64,000 nucleotides of DNA from Nocardioides iriomotensis (GTDB lineage: Bacteria; Actinomycetota; Actinomycetes; Propionibacteriales; Nocardioidaceae), in assembly GCF_004168035.1 (NCBI RefSeq), contig NZ_SDPU01000001.1:62001-126000 (forward strand), written 5' to 3'. The notes beneath the pieces are model-generated. The model saw only the letters and a list, made by a program, of their open reading frames with translations. It was not told where the DNA came from and searched no databases. Of the stretch, positions 1-8,317 are shown piece by piece. The first letter of the stretch is position 1, and every line of letters starts with the position of its first letter. A program made the translations under genes and the position numbers.

Positions 1-2
1 CG

Positions 3-719
3 CTGGTCGGCGCTGCCGCCCTCGCCTTCGCGGCCGTCGGTGCCACGGTGAGCCAACAAAGCGCCAGCACCCCCGACGAGTTCCAGAAGTTCGCCTCGCA
101 GGCCAGCGTGCTCAACGCCGCCACCAGCATCGGGTCCAGCGACGCGGTCAGCGGTCGCAAGCGCGCGGTCAGCCGCGACAGCGAGCGTGAGGCGCTGAAG
201 GACGCCGCCGACGCCGAGCTGCTCGCCGCGGCCGAGGACCAGGCCAAGGAGCGCGACGCCGCCCTGGCCGCGCTCGCCGCGAGCGCCGAGAAGCACGCCA
301 AGGTGATCGCCCGCAACGCGTGGCAGTTCGCCCTGCCGTCCGGCAGCTACCGGGTCAGCTACAACTACGGGCAGTGCTCCTACCTCTGGTCCAACTGCCA
401 CACCGGTGAGGACTTCTCCGCGCCCTACGGCACGACGATCTACAACATCGCGGCCGGCACCGTGACCTCCGCCGGCTACGACGGCTCCTACGGCAACAAG
501 ACGGTCGTCACGCTCGAGGACGGCACCGAGCTCTGGTACTGCCACCAGTCCTCGATGAACGTCTCCGTCGGCCAGACCGTCGAGCCGGGCCAGGCCATCG
601 GCGCGATCGGCACGACCGGCAACACCACCGGCCCGCACCTCCACCTCGAGGTCCGGCCGGGCGGCGGTGACCCGGTCGACCCGCTGAGCACGCTCGCCGT
701 GCACGGCGTCACCCCCTGA
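3..719 (+). CDS. M23 family metallopeptidase, secreted (5' end outside window)
   Basis: The reading frame is open to the left edge, and its first visible residues (LVGAAALAFAAVGAT) look like the hydrophobic core of a signal peptide, so the true start lies upstream and the GTG at 48 is internal. An Ala/Glu/Lys-rich, probably coiled-coil stretch follows. The C-terminal half is a LytM/M23 domain with the zinc motifs HTGEDFSAPYG (HxxxD) and HLHLEV (HxH). Family members are exported zinc endopeptidases that cut peptidoglycan cross-links, or are inactive activators of amidases; the ligand residues visible here are intact, so activity is plausible. It ends 27 bp before the convergent helicase gene, with no obvious terminator between them. 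Confidence 0.9.
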   Translation: MVGAAALAFAAVGATVSQQSASTPDEFQKFASQASVLNAATSIGSSDAVSGRKRAVSRDSEREALKDAADAELLAAAEDQAKERDAALAALAASAEKHAKVIARNAWQFALPSGSYRVSYNYGQCSYLWSNCHTGEDFSAPYGTTIYNIAAGTVTSAGYDGSYGNKTVVTLEDGTELWYCHQSSMNVSVGQTVEPGQAIGAIGTTGNTTGPHLHLEVRPGGGDPVDPLSTLAVHGVTP

Positions 720-746
720 CGCTGCGCCAGGAGGCCGCGAGGAGCG

Positions 747-3206
747 TCAGAGCTTCTCGACCGGGGCGTAGCGCATCAGCAGCCGCTTGACGCCCTGGGA
801 ACCGAAGTCGATCGAGGCGACCGCCTTGTCACCGACGCCCTCCATCGTGACGACCGTGCCCATCCCGAAGCTGTCGTGCACGACGCGGTCGCCGGGCTCC
901 AGGCTCGGAATCTCGCGGGTCTTGCCGCGGGCGTCGGCGTCGGCCCTCGCGGCCGCGGTGCCGAAGCGCCGCACGGGCTGGGTGCCCCGGGAACCAGCAC
1001 CGGGGAAGGCCGCCACGGGCCGGTTCCAGGACGTCTGGGCGGCCTCGGTGCGCTGCCAGTCGACGAGGTCGACCGGGAGCTCGTCGAGGAACCGCGACGC
1101 CGGGTTGTGCGACGGGGCGCCCCAGGCCGACCGGACGACCGCGCGCGAGACGTAGAGCCGCTGCTGCGCGCGGGTCACCCCGACGTACGCGAGACGCCGC
1201 TCCTCCTCGAGCTCGGGCTGGTCGCCGAGCGCGCGCTGGTGCGGGAAGACGCCGTCCTCCATGCCGGTGAGGAAGACGACCGGGAACTCCAGGCCCTTGG
1301 CGGTGTGCAGCGTCATCAGCGTGACCACGCCGCCGCTCTCGTCGGCGTCGGGGATCTGGTCGCTGTCGGCGACCAGAGCGACCCGCTCGAGGAAGTCGCC
1401 CAGCCCCGGGGTCGGTGCGTCCGGCCCGGCCGCGTCGGCGGGGTCGGCGGAGGGGCCGAGCACCGGCTCGTCGGCGAACTCGCGGGCGACGGCGACGAGC
1501 TCGGCGAGGTTCTCGACGCGGGTCTCGTCCTGCGGGTCGTCGCTGGCCTCGAGCTCGGCGAGGTACCCGCTGCGGGTCAGCACGGCCTCGAGGACGACGT
1601 CGGCCCGCTCCCCCGCGTCGACCATCGACTGCAGCTCCTGGACCATCTCGACGAAGCCGCGGACCGCGCCCAGCGAGCGGGTGGCGATGCCGGGCGCGTC
1701 CTCGGCCCGCTGGAGCGCCTCCCAGAAGGTCAGCCCGTCGCGCTGCGCGAGCGCGTCGACGCAGGCCTCGGCCCGCTCACCGATGCCGCGCTTGGGCGTG
1801 TTGAGCACTCGGCGCAGCGAGATCTCGTCGGCCGGGTTGACCAGCATCCGGAGGTAGGCGAGCGCGTCGCGCACCTCGCGGCGTTCGTAGAAGCGCACCC
1901 CGCCGACGACCTTGTAGGGCTGGCCGGTGCGGATGAACACCTCCTCGAACACACGGGACTGGGCGTTGGTGCGGTAGAAGACCGCGACGTCCATCGGTTC
2001 CACGGCGGTGTCGTCGACCAGCTTGTCGATCTGCTCGGAGACAAACCGCGCCTCGTCGTGCTCGTCGTCGGCGACGTACCCGACGATCCGCTCGCCCTCG
2101 CCCGCGTCGGACCAGAGGTTCTTGGCCTTGCGGCCCTTGTTGCGGCTGATCACGGCGTTGGCCGCCTCGAGGATCGTCTGGGTGGAGCGGTAGTTCTGCT
2201 CCAGCAGGATCGTCGTCGCGTCGGGGAAGTCCTCCTCGAACTGGAGGATGTTGCGGATGCTCGCGCCGCGGAAGGCATAGATCGACTGGTCGGCGTCGCC
2301 GACGACCATCAGCTCCGACGGCTCGATGCCGCCGTCGCCATCGGGCGCGTCGGGGTCGGCGCCACCCGCCGCCACCGGCCGGCCGACGTCGTGCGCGCAC
2401 AGCTCGCGGACGAGGGAGTACTGGGCGTGGTTGGTGTCCTGGTACTCGTCGACGAGCACGTGCCGGAACCGGCGGCGGTAGTTCTCCCGGACGTCGGGGA
2501 ACGCCTGGAACAGGTGCACCGTCGTCATGATCAGGTCGTCGAAGTCGAGGGCGTTGGCCGCGCGGAGCTTCTGCTGGTAGAGCGTGTACGCCGCGGCGTA
2601 GGTCTCCTCCAGGTGGTTGCGGGCCTCCTTGGTGGCGTCCTCGTGGTCGACGAGCTCGTTCTTCTGGTTGCTGACCCAGTTGAGCACCGCCCGGGGCTGG
2701 TAGCGCTTGGGGTCGAGGTCGAGCTCCTTGAGCACCAGCGTCATGAGTCGCTTGGAGTCGGCGGCGTCGTAGATCGAGAACGACGACTTGTAGCCGAACT
2801 TGTCGATCTCCTTGCGCAGGATCCGCACGCAAGCCGAGTGGAACGTCGAGACCCACATGATCCGTGCCCGCCGGCCGACGAGGTCCTCGACCCGCTCGCG
2901 CATCTCGGCGGCGGCCTTGTTGGTGAAGGTGATCGCGAGGATCGAGCCGGGGTGCGCCTTGCGTTCGGAGATCAGCCAGGCGATGCGACGGGTGAGCACG
3001 CGGGTCTTGCCGGAGCCGGCACCGGCGACGACCAGCAGCGGCGGGCCGGCGTGCACGACCGCGGCGCGCTGCGGCTCGTTGAGCCCCGCGAGCAGCTCCT
3101 CGGGCGACGGTCCGCGGCGGCGGGCGGGCTGCTCGTCGGGCCGGTCGGGGTCGCGGGACTCGTCGACCGGCGTCGGGGCCTGCGGGATCGGGAACAGCGC
3201 ACTCAT
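747..3206 (-). CDS. pcrA: ATP-dependent DNA helicase PcrA/UvrD
   Basis: This is a superfamily 1A 3'-5' DNA helicase of about 819 residues, used in repair and removal of obstacles from DNA. Walker A (GAGSGKT) is near residues 62-68 after the Q-motif region NEPQRAAVVH. Later motifs include DEYQD, QSIYAFRGA, NYRST and TLHTAKGLEFP, all in the family order. The C-terminal end (GDRVVHDSFGMGTVV) is the small beta domain typical of PcrA. A short Asp/Gly-rich insertion follows the DEYQDT region. The ATG at 3206 was chosen; an in-frame GTG at 3218 would add four residues and neither has a strong ribosome site. It appears to be a single-gene unit. Confidence 0.95.
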   Translation of the reverse strand: MSALFPIPQAPTPVDESRDPDRPDEQPARRRGPSPEELLAGLNEPQRAAVVHAGPPLLVVAGAGSGKTRVLTRRIAWLISERKAHPGSILAITFTNKAAAEMRERVEDLVGRRARIMWVSTFHSACVRILRKEIDKFGYKSSFSIYDAADSKRLMTLVLKELDLDPKRYQPRAVLNWVSNQKNELVDHEDATKEARNHLEETYAAAYTLYQQKLRAANALDFDDLIMTTVHLFQAFPDVRENYRRRFRHVLVDEYQDTNHAQYSLVRELCAHDVGRPVAAGGADPDAPDGDGGIEPSELMVVGDADQSIYAFRGASIRNILQFEEDFPDATTILLEQNYRSTQTILEAANAVISRNKGRKAKNLWSDAGEGERIVGYVADDEHDEARFVSEQIDKLVDDTAVEPMDVAVFYRTNAQSRVFEEVFIRTGQPYKVVGGVRFYERREVRDALAYLRMLVNPADEISLRRVLNTPKRGIGERAEACVDALAQRDGLTFWEALQRAEDAPGIATRSLGAVRGFVEMVQELQSMVDAGERADVVLEAVLTRSGYLAELEASDDPQDETRVENLAELVAVAREFADEPVLGPSADPADAAGPDAPTPGLGDFLERVALVADSDQIPDADESGGVVTLMTLHTAKGLEFPVVFLTGMEDGVFPHQRALGDQPELEEERRLAYVGVTRAQQRLYVSRAVVRSAWGAPSHNPASRFLDELPVDLVDWQRTEAAQTSWNRPVAAFPGAGSRGTQPVRRFGTAAARADADARGKTREIPSLEPGDRVVHDSFGMGTVVTMEGVGDKAVASIDFGSQGVKRLLMRYAPVEKL

Positions 3207-3252
3207 CTCGGACGCCACCCTACGTCGCGGCGCGGACAGGAAGGGCGGCCCG

Positions 3253-4044
3253 TCAGCGTCCGGTCGCGCTGAAGTGCTGGTAGTCCTTGAGCGTCCGCCA
3301 GTCGCCGCCCCACGACCAACCGATCCGGGCGAACGCGCGCACGACGAGCCCCCCGCGGCGGATCATCCCGGGCCGGTGCCACGAGCGGTCGAGGTAGGAG
3401 CGGGCGCGCTCGGGGATGACCAGGCCGTCCTTCTCGTAGGGGTTCTGGAACGGGTTGAGGTCGATCGCGAGGCCGTAGGCGTGGGCGGAGTACGACGAGC
3501 CTCCGGTCGTGGCCCGGCACACCATCGCGCCGGTGCCGTTGCCGTCGCCGCTGGGCGTCGGGTCGCGCCGCGAGCTCGTCGGCAGCGTCATCTGCTCGAT
3601 CGGGAAGCGGGCCCGGTAGAGCTGCCGGAAGACCCCGGCGACGTTGCGGGCATGGCCCTTGCGGACGATGAGCTCGCCGGTGTGCGGCCGCTCGTCGAAC
3701 CCGTGGAACACCACCTGCAGGTAGCGCAGGGCGCGCAGCGGCACCGGGCAGCCGCGCTCCCACGACGTGCCCATCCGGTCCCGGACGGCCGGAGTGATCC
3801 GCTGGACCGACGAGCGGAACCGGGCGTCAGGCGGGGGCGGCAGCGCGTCGACCGTCGCCATCCTCCGGGTGCGCAGCTCGGGCGGTGTCCGCCGTACGAC
3901 GCCGAACCCGTCGGGCCGGGTCGGCAGGGTCTTCGCGCCGATCCGCCACTCGGTGAGGTGCGGCGGGTCGGCCTGCGGGACCGGGCAGCTCGCCGTCGGG
4001 ACGCTGAACGTCAGGACGGCGAGCAGCCAGGCCAGGCAGGTCAC
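3253..4044 (-). CDS. M15-type (VanY/LAS-like) D,D-carboxypeptidase-family protein, exported
   Basis: The 263-residue product starts with a hydrophobic signal-like segment (LAWLLAVLTFSVPTASC) containing a possible lipobox Cys. The C-terminal half has the metal-site pattern SAHAYGLAIDLNPFQNPY (HxxxxxxD) and a terminal DYQHF that supplies the last His, as in zinc peptidases of the LAS/M15 fold. Such enzymes trim peptidoglycan stem peptides outside the cell. Which exact bond is cut cannot be told from the sequence. The start is a GTG at 4044. The gene lies between pcrA and a permease gene with no shared function evident. Confidence 0.8.
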   Translation of the reverse strand: MTCLAWLLAVLTFSVPTASCPVPQADPPHLTEWRIGAKTLPTRPDGFGVVRRTPPELRTRRMATVDALPPPPDARFRSSVQRITPAVRDRMGTSWERGCPVPLRALRYLQVVFHGFDERPHTGELIVRKGHARNVAGVFRQLYRARFPIEQMTLPTSSRRDPTPSGDGNGTGAMVCRATTGGSSYSAHAYGLAIDLNPFQNPYEKDGLVIPERARSYLDRSWHRPGMIRRGGLVVRAFARIGWSWGGDWRTLKDYQHFSATGR

Positions 4045-4063
4045 ACCGCAGAGCCTAGGCGCC

Positions 4064-5428
4064 TCAGGCGGCGGTCTTGGCCGCCTTGCGACGCCCGTGG
4101 ACGTGGTTGGCGGCCCAGAGCACGAGGCCGACAGCCAGGAGTCCGCCGCAGTAGAGCAGCAGGCTCGGGTCGTCCAGGACCGTGTAGACGAGCAGGCCGG
4201 CGTTGCCGACGATGCCGGCGTACAGCAGCGCGGTGGGCGCCCGGAACGACGCCTTCTCGGAGTTCTCGTCGCGGCGCAGCTTGAGGCAGGCGATGATCAC
4301 CAGCCCGTAGATGAACAGCAGGAACACCACCGACGCGGCGGCGAGCGTCTCCACCTCGGCGCCGGCGGCGAGCAGCACGCCGACGACCATCACGAACGTG
4401 AACGCGATGCCGACCCACGGCGTGTGCCGCTTGGGGTGCACCTTGGCGAACACCTCCGGCACCGCGCCCTCCTGGGCCATGCCGTAGAGGATCCGCGACT
4501 GGGTCACCATCGTGACCAGGCAGGTGTTGGTGACGGCGATGAGCGCGATCGCGGCGAAGAACCACAGCGGGATCGGGAACGGACCCTCGCGCACGACCTC
4601 GAGCAGCGCTCCCTCGGAGCCGGCCACCTTGTCGTACGGCGCCACCAGCGAGGTGGAGATCGCGACCAGGACGTAGAGCAGGCCGGCGAGCGCCATGCCG
4701 CCGAGCAGCGCCTTGGGGAACACCTTGGGGGCGTTCTTGGTCTCCTCGGCCACGTTGGCGGCATTCTCGAACCCGGTCATCGCGAAGAACGACAGCGCCG
4801 CACCGCCGAGGATCGCGAGCACGATGCTGCCCTCGCCCTTGAAGTCGACGACCTGGCTGTAGCGAGCCTCGCCGGTGAAGATGACCGCGATGCCGGTGGC
4901 GATCACGATCAGCAGACCGGTCAGCTCGATGAACGTCATGACAGCGTTGGTCTTGGCGGTCTCGGAGATGCCGCGGTAGTTGATCAGCGACAGCACCGCG
5001 ACGAAGCCGATCGCGACCAGCAGCGTCGGCCAGTCGAGGAACTCCTTGAAGTACTCACCGCCGAACGTCAGCGCGAGGGCGCCGGAGGCCGTCACGATCG
5101 CGGCGAGCATGCAGAACGTCACGACGAAGGTGAAGAAGTCGTTCTTGAAGGCCTTGGAGATGTAGAGCGCGGCGCCGGCGGCCACCGGGTAGCGGGTCAC
5201 CAGCTCGGCGTACGCCAGGCCGGTGATCAGGGCGACGCCGACACCGAGGGCGAACGCCGTCCAGAACGCCCCGCCGACCTGGCCGGCGACGACGCCGATC
5301 AGGGCGTAGATGCCGGATCCGAGGACGTCCCCGAGGACGTAGAAGAAGAGAAGGCCCGCGGTCATGTTGCGGGCGAGCTTGGGTCCTGAGGAGCGTTGGT
5401 CGGCCGAGGTCTCGACGTTGCTGGACAT
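4064..5428 (-). CDS. APC-superfamily amino acid/polyamine permease
   Basis: The roughly 454-residue polytopic membrane protein opens its transport core with DVLGSGIYALIGVVAGQVGG, a glycine-rich TM1 motif typical of the APC family. About 12 hydrophobic segments can be counted. APC carriers move amino acids or amines by proton or antiport coupling. The substrate cannot be assigned, but the core resembles YfnA/CAT-like members. The ATG at 5428 is preferred; a GTG at 5449 in frame would add seven residues. No partner gene is linked. Confidence 0.85.
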   Translation of the reverse strand: MSSNVETSADQRSSGPKLARNMTAGLLFFYVLGDVLGSGIYALIGVVAGQVGGAFWTAFALGVGVALITGLAYAELVTRYPVAAGAALYISKAFKNDFFTFVVTFCMLAAIVTASGALALTFGGEYFKEFLDWPTLLVAIGFVAVLSLINYRGISETAKTNAVMTFIELTGLLIVIATGIAVIFTGEARYSQVVDFKGEGSIVLAILGGAALSFFAMTGFENAANVAEETKNAPKVFPKALLGGMALAGLLYVLVAISTSLVAPYDKVAGSEGALLEVVREGPFPIPLWFFAAIALIAVTNTCLVTMVTQSRILYGMAQEGAVPEVFAKVHPKRHTPWVGIAFTFVMVVGVLLAAGAEVETLAAASVVFLLFIYGLVIIACLKLRRDENSEKASFRAPTALLYAGIVGNAGLLVYTVLDDPSLLLYCGGLLAVGLVLWAANHVHGRRKAAKTAA

Positions 5429-5507
5429 GCGCAGGGTTTGCCCGGTCACCCGGTATCGAAAACATCGGGCAGGGCGGTGCCCCCGACATGCGGTGCCCGG
5501 CCGGGCG

Positions 5508-6983
5508 TCAGACGCCCGTCGCGTTGGGGTCGCGCCACGTCCGCTCGAAGGGCAGCCGCCACGCGTTGGGGGCGATGAGCTGGTGGATGGAGTTCGGCCC
5601 CCACGTGCCGGGCTGGTAGATCCGCACGGGCGGTGGGTCGGCGAGCAGGGGGCGGGACATCTGCCACAGGCACTCGATGCCCTCGGCCTTGGTGAACAGC
5701 GTGTGGTCGCCGCGCATGGCGTCGTGGATGAGGCGCTCGTAGGCCTCCAGGCCCGCTCCGGCGTAGTCGGACTCGTGCAGCGCGAACTGCATGCTGAGCT
5801 TGTCGAGCTTCATGCCGGGTCCGGGGCGCTTGCCGTAGAACGACAGCGACATCTTCGACGAGTCGGCGAGGTCGAAGGTGAGGTGGTCGGGCCCCTGCCC
5901 GCCGACACCCGATCCGGACGGGAACATCGTGCGGGGCGGCTCCTTGAACGCGATCGAGATGATGCGCGCGCCCTCGGCCAGCTTCTTGCCGGTGCGCAGG
6001 AAGAACGGCACGCCCGCCCAGCGCCAGTTGTCGATCTCGGCCTTCAGCGCGATGAACGTCTCGGTGTCGGAAGCGCGGGAGACGAGGTCGCGGTCGCGGT
6101 AGCCGGCGAACTGGCCGCGAACGACGTTGTGCGGCTCGACCGGACGCATCGAGCGGAACACCTTGTTCTTCTCCTCGCCGATCGGGCCCGGCGCGAGCGA
6201 GGTGGGCGGCTCCATCGCCATGAACGCCATCACCTGGAACAGGTGCGTGACGACCATGTCCTTGTAGGCGCCGGTCTGCTCGTAGAACGCCTCGCGCCCC
6301 TCGAGGCCGAGCGTCTCGGGCACGTCGACCTGCACGTGGTCGATGTGGTTGCGGTTCCAGATCGGCTCGAAGAGACCGTTGGCGAACCGGAACGCCAGGA
6401 TGTTCTGGGCCGCCTCCTTGCCGAGGAAGTGGTCGATCCTGAAGATCTGCTCCTCGGCGAAGACCTCGTGCAGCTGACGGTTCAGGTCGACCGCCGACTC
6501 GTAGTCGGTGCCGAACGGCTTCTCCATGACGATCCGGGCGCGCTCGACGAGCCCCGCCTCCCCGAGGGTCTGTACGGCGGCGAGCGCGGCCTTGGGCGGC
6601 ACGCTCAGGTAGTGCAGGTAGCGGACCATCTCGCCGTCGACCTCGTCGCGCAGCTCCTTCACGGCGCGCTCGACCATCTCGGCGAGTCCTTGCGGCCCCT
6701 TGCCCGTCGGCACGTAGCTCAGCCGGCGCGCGAACTCGCTCCACTCCTCGTCGGTCACCTTCGGCCGCTTCCCCGAGCCGGCCGAAGGGTCGTTGTCGAC
6801 CTGGCACGCCTTGCGCGCGATCTCGAGGAACTCGTCCTGGGTGATGTCGTCGAGCGCCGTGCCGACGATGCGGGTGTCCCGGGCGAGCCCGGCCTTGAAG
6901 AGGTGGAGCAGCCCGGGGAGGAGCTTGCGCTTGGCCAGGTCCCCCGTCGCTCCCACCAGCACGATCACGTGCGGGTCAGCCAT
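5508..6983 (-). CDS. zwf: Glucose-6-phosphate 1-dehydrogenase
   Basis: The enzyme oxidises glucose 6-phosphate to 6-phosphogluconolactone with NAD(P)+, the entry step of the oxidative pentose phosphate pathway, in the cytosol. The nucleotide-binding motif GATGDLAKRK is at residues 11-20, EKPFG at about 154-158, and the substrate/catalytic motif RIDHFLGKE at about 182-190 (the usual Tyr after His is Phe). Length of about 491 residues is normal. The ATG at 6983 gives the common MADP start; an in-frame ATG at 7007 adds eight residues. It is not next to opcA, tal or tkt, so it stands apart from the usual actinobacterial pentose phosphate operon and may be a second copy. Confidence 0.93.
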   Translation of the reverse strand: MADPHVIVLVGATGDLAKRKLLPGLLHLFKAGLARDTRIVGTALDDITQDEFLEIARKACQVDNDPSAGSGKRPKVTDEEWSEFARRLSYVPTGKGPQGLAEMVERAVKELRDEVDGEMVRYLHYLSVPPKAALAAVQTLGEAGLVERARIVMEKPFGTDYESAVDLNRQLHEVFAEEQIFRIDHFLGKEAAQNILAFRFANGLFEPIWNRNHIDHVQVDVPETLGLEGREAFYEQTGAYKDMVVTHLFQVMAFMAMEPPTSLAPGPIGEEKNKVFRSMRPVEPHNVVRGQFAGYRDRDLVSRASDTETFIALKAEIDNWRWAGVPFFLRTGKKLAEGARIISIAFKEPPRTMFPSGSGVGGQGPDHLTFDLADSSKMSLSFYGKRPGPGMKLDKLSMQFALHESDYAGAGLEAYERLIHDAMRGDHTLFTKAEGIECLWQMSRPLLADPPPVRIYQPGTWGPNSIHQLIAPNAWRLPFERTWRDPNATGV

Positions 6984-7086
6984 GTCGTCACCGTATGAGC
7001 CACGCATGTAGGTGACGGTACGCCCGCGCGTCGAACGGCGTCAGGGTGCGCGCCGCCGGCCGCTCACCCGCCTCGCCTCGCCGTAC

Positions 7087-7106
7087 TGGAACACGTTCCA
7101 TACAAT
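7087..7106 (+). promoter_or_regulatory. KstR-like operator overlapping a promoter -10 element
   Basis: TGGAACACGTTCCA at 7087-7100 is an inverted repeat (TGGAAC/GTTCCA, 2-bp centre) that matches the TNNAACNNGTTNNA operator consensus of the TetR-family lipid/cholesterol regulator KstR. TACAAT follows at 7101-7106 and looks like a -10 hexamer, so a bound repressor would block RNA polymerase. A good -35 is not evident. The downstream gene is the first of two acyl-CoA dehydrogenase genes, the class of gene that KstR controls in other actinobacteria. Confidence 0.65.
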
Positions 7107-7146
7107 CGACGACACTCGGCCAGGACCCGACCGACCAGGAGGCCCG

Positions 7147-8310
7147 ATGAGGCTGGAGCTGTCCGCGGAGGACGCCGCGTTCCGCGAGGAGATGCGGACG
7201 TTCTTCACCACGCAGGTGCCGCAGGAGATCCGGGACGCGGTCGCGTCGCGGCGCGAGCTGTCCAAGGACGACATCGTCCGGAGCCAACGGATCCTCAACG
7301 CCGCCGGGCTCGCGGTGCCGGGCTGGACGGTGGAGTGGGGCGGTCGCGACTGGACGCCGCTGCAGCGGCACATCTGGCACGAGGAGATGCAGCGGGCGTG
7401 CGTGCCGATCCCGCTGGCGTTCAACGCCTCCATGGTCGGTCCGGTCATCGCGACGTTCGGGTCGCAGGAGCAGAAGGAGCGCTTCCTGCCGCCGACCGCC
7501 AACCTCGACATCTGGTGGTCGCAGGGCTTCTCCGAGCCGGACGCCGGCTCCGACCTCGCGTCGCTGCGCACCACCGCCGTCCGCCAGGGCGACGAGTGGG
7601 TGGTCAACGGACAGAAGACCTGGACCACGCTCGGGCAGCACGGCGACTGGATCTTCTGCCTGGTGCGCACCGACCCCGACGCCCCGAAGAAGCAACAGGG
7701 CATCTCGTTCCTGCTCGTCGACATGACCTCGCCCGGCGTCACCGTCCGGCCGATCCAGCTGATCGACGGCGGGCACGAGGTCAACGAGGTGTGGTTCGAG
7801 GACGTCCGCGTCCCCGCCGCGAACCTCGTCGGTGAGGAGAACAAGGGCTGGGACTACGCGAAGTTCCTGCTCGGCAACGAGCGCGTCGGCGTCGCGCCGG
7901 TCGGCCAGACCAAGCGCGTGCTGGCGCAGGCGAAGGAGTGGGCGCGCGCGGGCGGCGTGCTGGACGACCCGCTGGTCGCGGCGCAGTTCGCCGACCTCGA
8001 GAACGACCTGCTCGCGCTCGAGCTCACCGCGCTCCGCGTCGTCGCGCACTCCGCCGACGGCAAGCCGCACCCGGCCTCGTCGGTGCTCAAGCTCAAGGGC
8101 ACGGTGCTGCAGCAGGCGGTCAGCGAGCTCGTCGTCGACATCGCCGGTCCGGCGTCGCTGGCGTCGGGCGCGACCGCCGACGAGAGCGACGTCGACGACT
8201 GGGCCCGGGTGGCCACGCCGGCGTACCTCAACCTCCGCAAGGCCTCCATCTACGGCGGCTCCAACGAGGTGCAGCGTCAGATCATCGCCCGCACGATCCT
8301 GGGACTGTGA
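7147..8310 (+). CDS. Acyl-CoA dehydrogenase, FadE alpha-type subunit
   Basis: The 387-residue FAD enzyme is of the type that introduces an alpha-beta double bond into acyl-CoA thioesters. FAD-contact motifs GFSEPDAGSDL and WVVNGQKTWTT are present, and the C-terminus carries IYGGSNEVQRQIIART. The Glu found here in MCAD (YEGT) is Gly, as in the isovaleryl-CoA and steroid side-chain subfamilies, where the base lies elsewhere. The ATG at 7147 has a clear AGGAGG 4-9 bases upstream, so the longer in-frame extension to 7012 is rejected. The stop is 7 bp from a second dehydrogenase gene, and the pair resembles alpha/beta heterotetramers of mycobacterial cholesterol side-chain oxidation. The true substrate is not known. 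Confidence 0.9.
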   Translation: MRLELSAEDAAFREEMRTFFTTQVPQEIRDAVASRRELSKDDIVRSQRILNAAGLAVPGWTVEWGGRDWTPLQRHIWHEEMQRACVPIPLAFNASMVGPVIATFGSQEQKERFLPPTANLDIWWSQGFSEPDAGSDLASLRTTAVRQGDEWVVNGQKTWTTLGQHGDWIFCLVRTDPDAPKKQQGISFLLVDMTSPGVTVRPIQLIDGGHEVNEVWFEDVRVPAANLVGEENKGWDYAKFLLGNERVGVAPVGQTKRVLAQAKEWARAGGVLDDPLVAAQFADLENDLLALELTALRVVAHSADGKPHPASSVLKLKGTVLQQAVSELVVDIAGPASLASGATADESDVDDWARVATPAYLNLRKASIYGGSNEVQRQIIARTILGL

Positions 8311-8317
8311 GGACCGC

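Noticed and set aside
48-719. GTG at 48 as the start of the M23 peptidase
   Set aside because: The frame continues upstream through a hydrophobic signal-like segment, so 48 is internal.
876-3272. 798-codon plus-strand open frame opposite pcrA
   Set aside because: Composition is repetitive Arg/Gly/Val/Glu typical of antisense frames in high-GC DNA, and the opposite strand has all helicase motifs.
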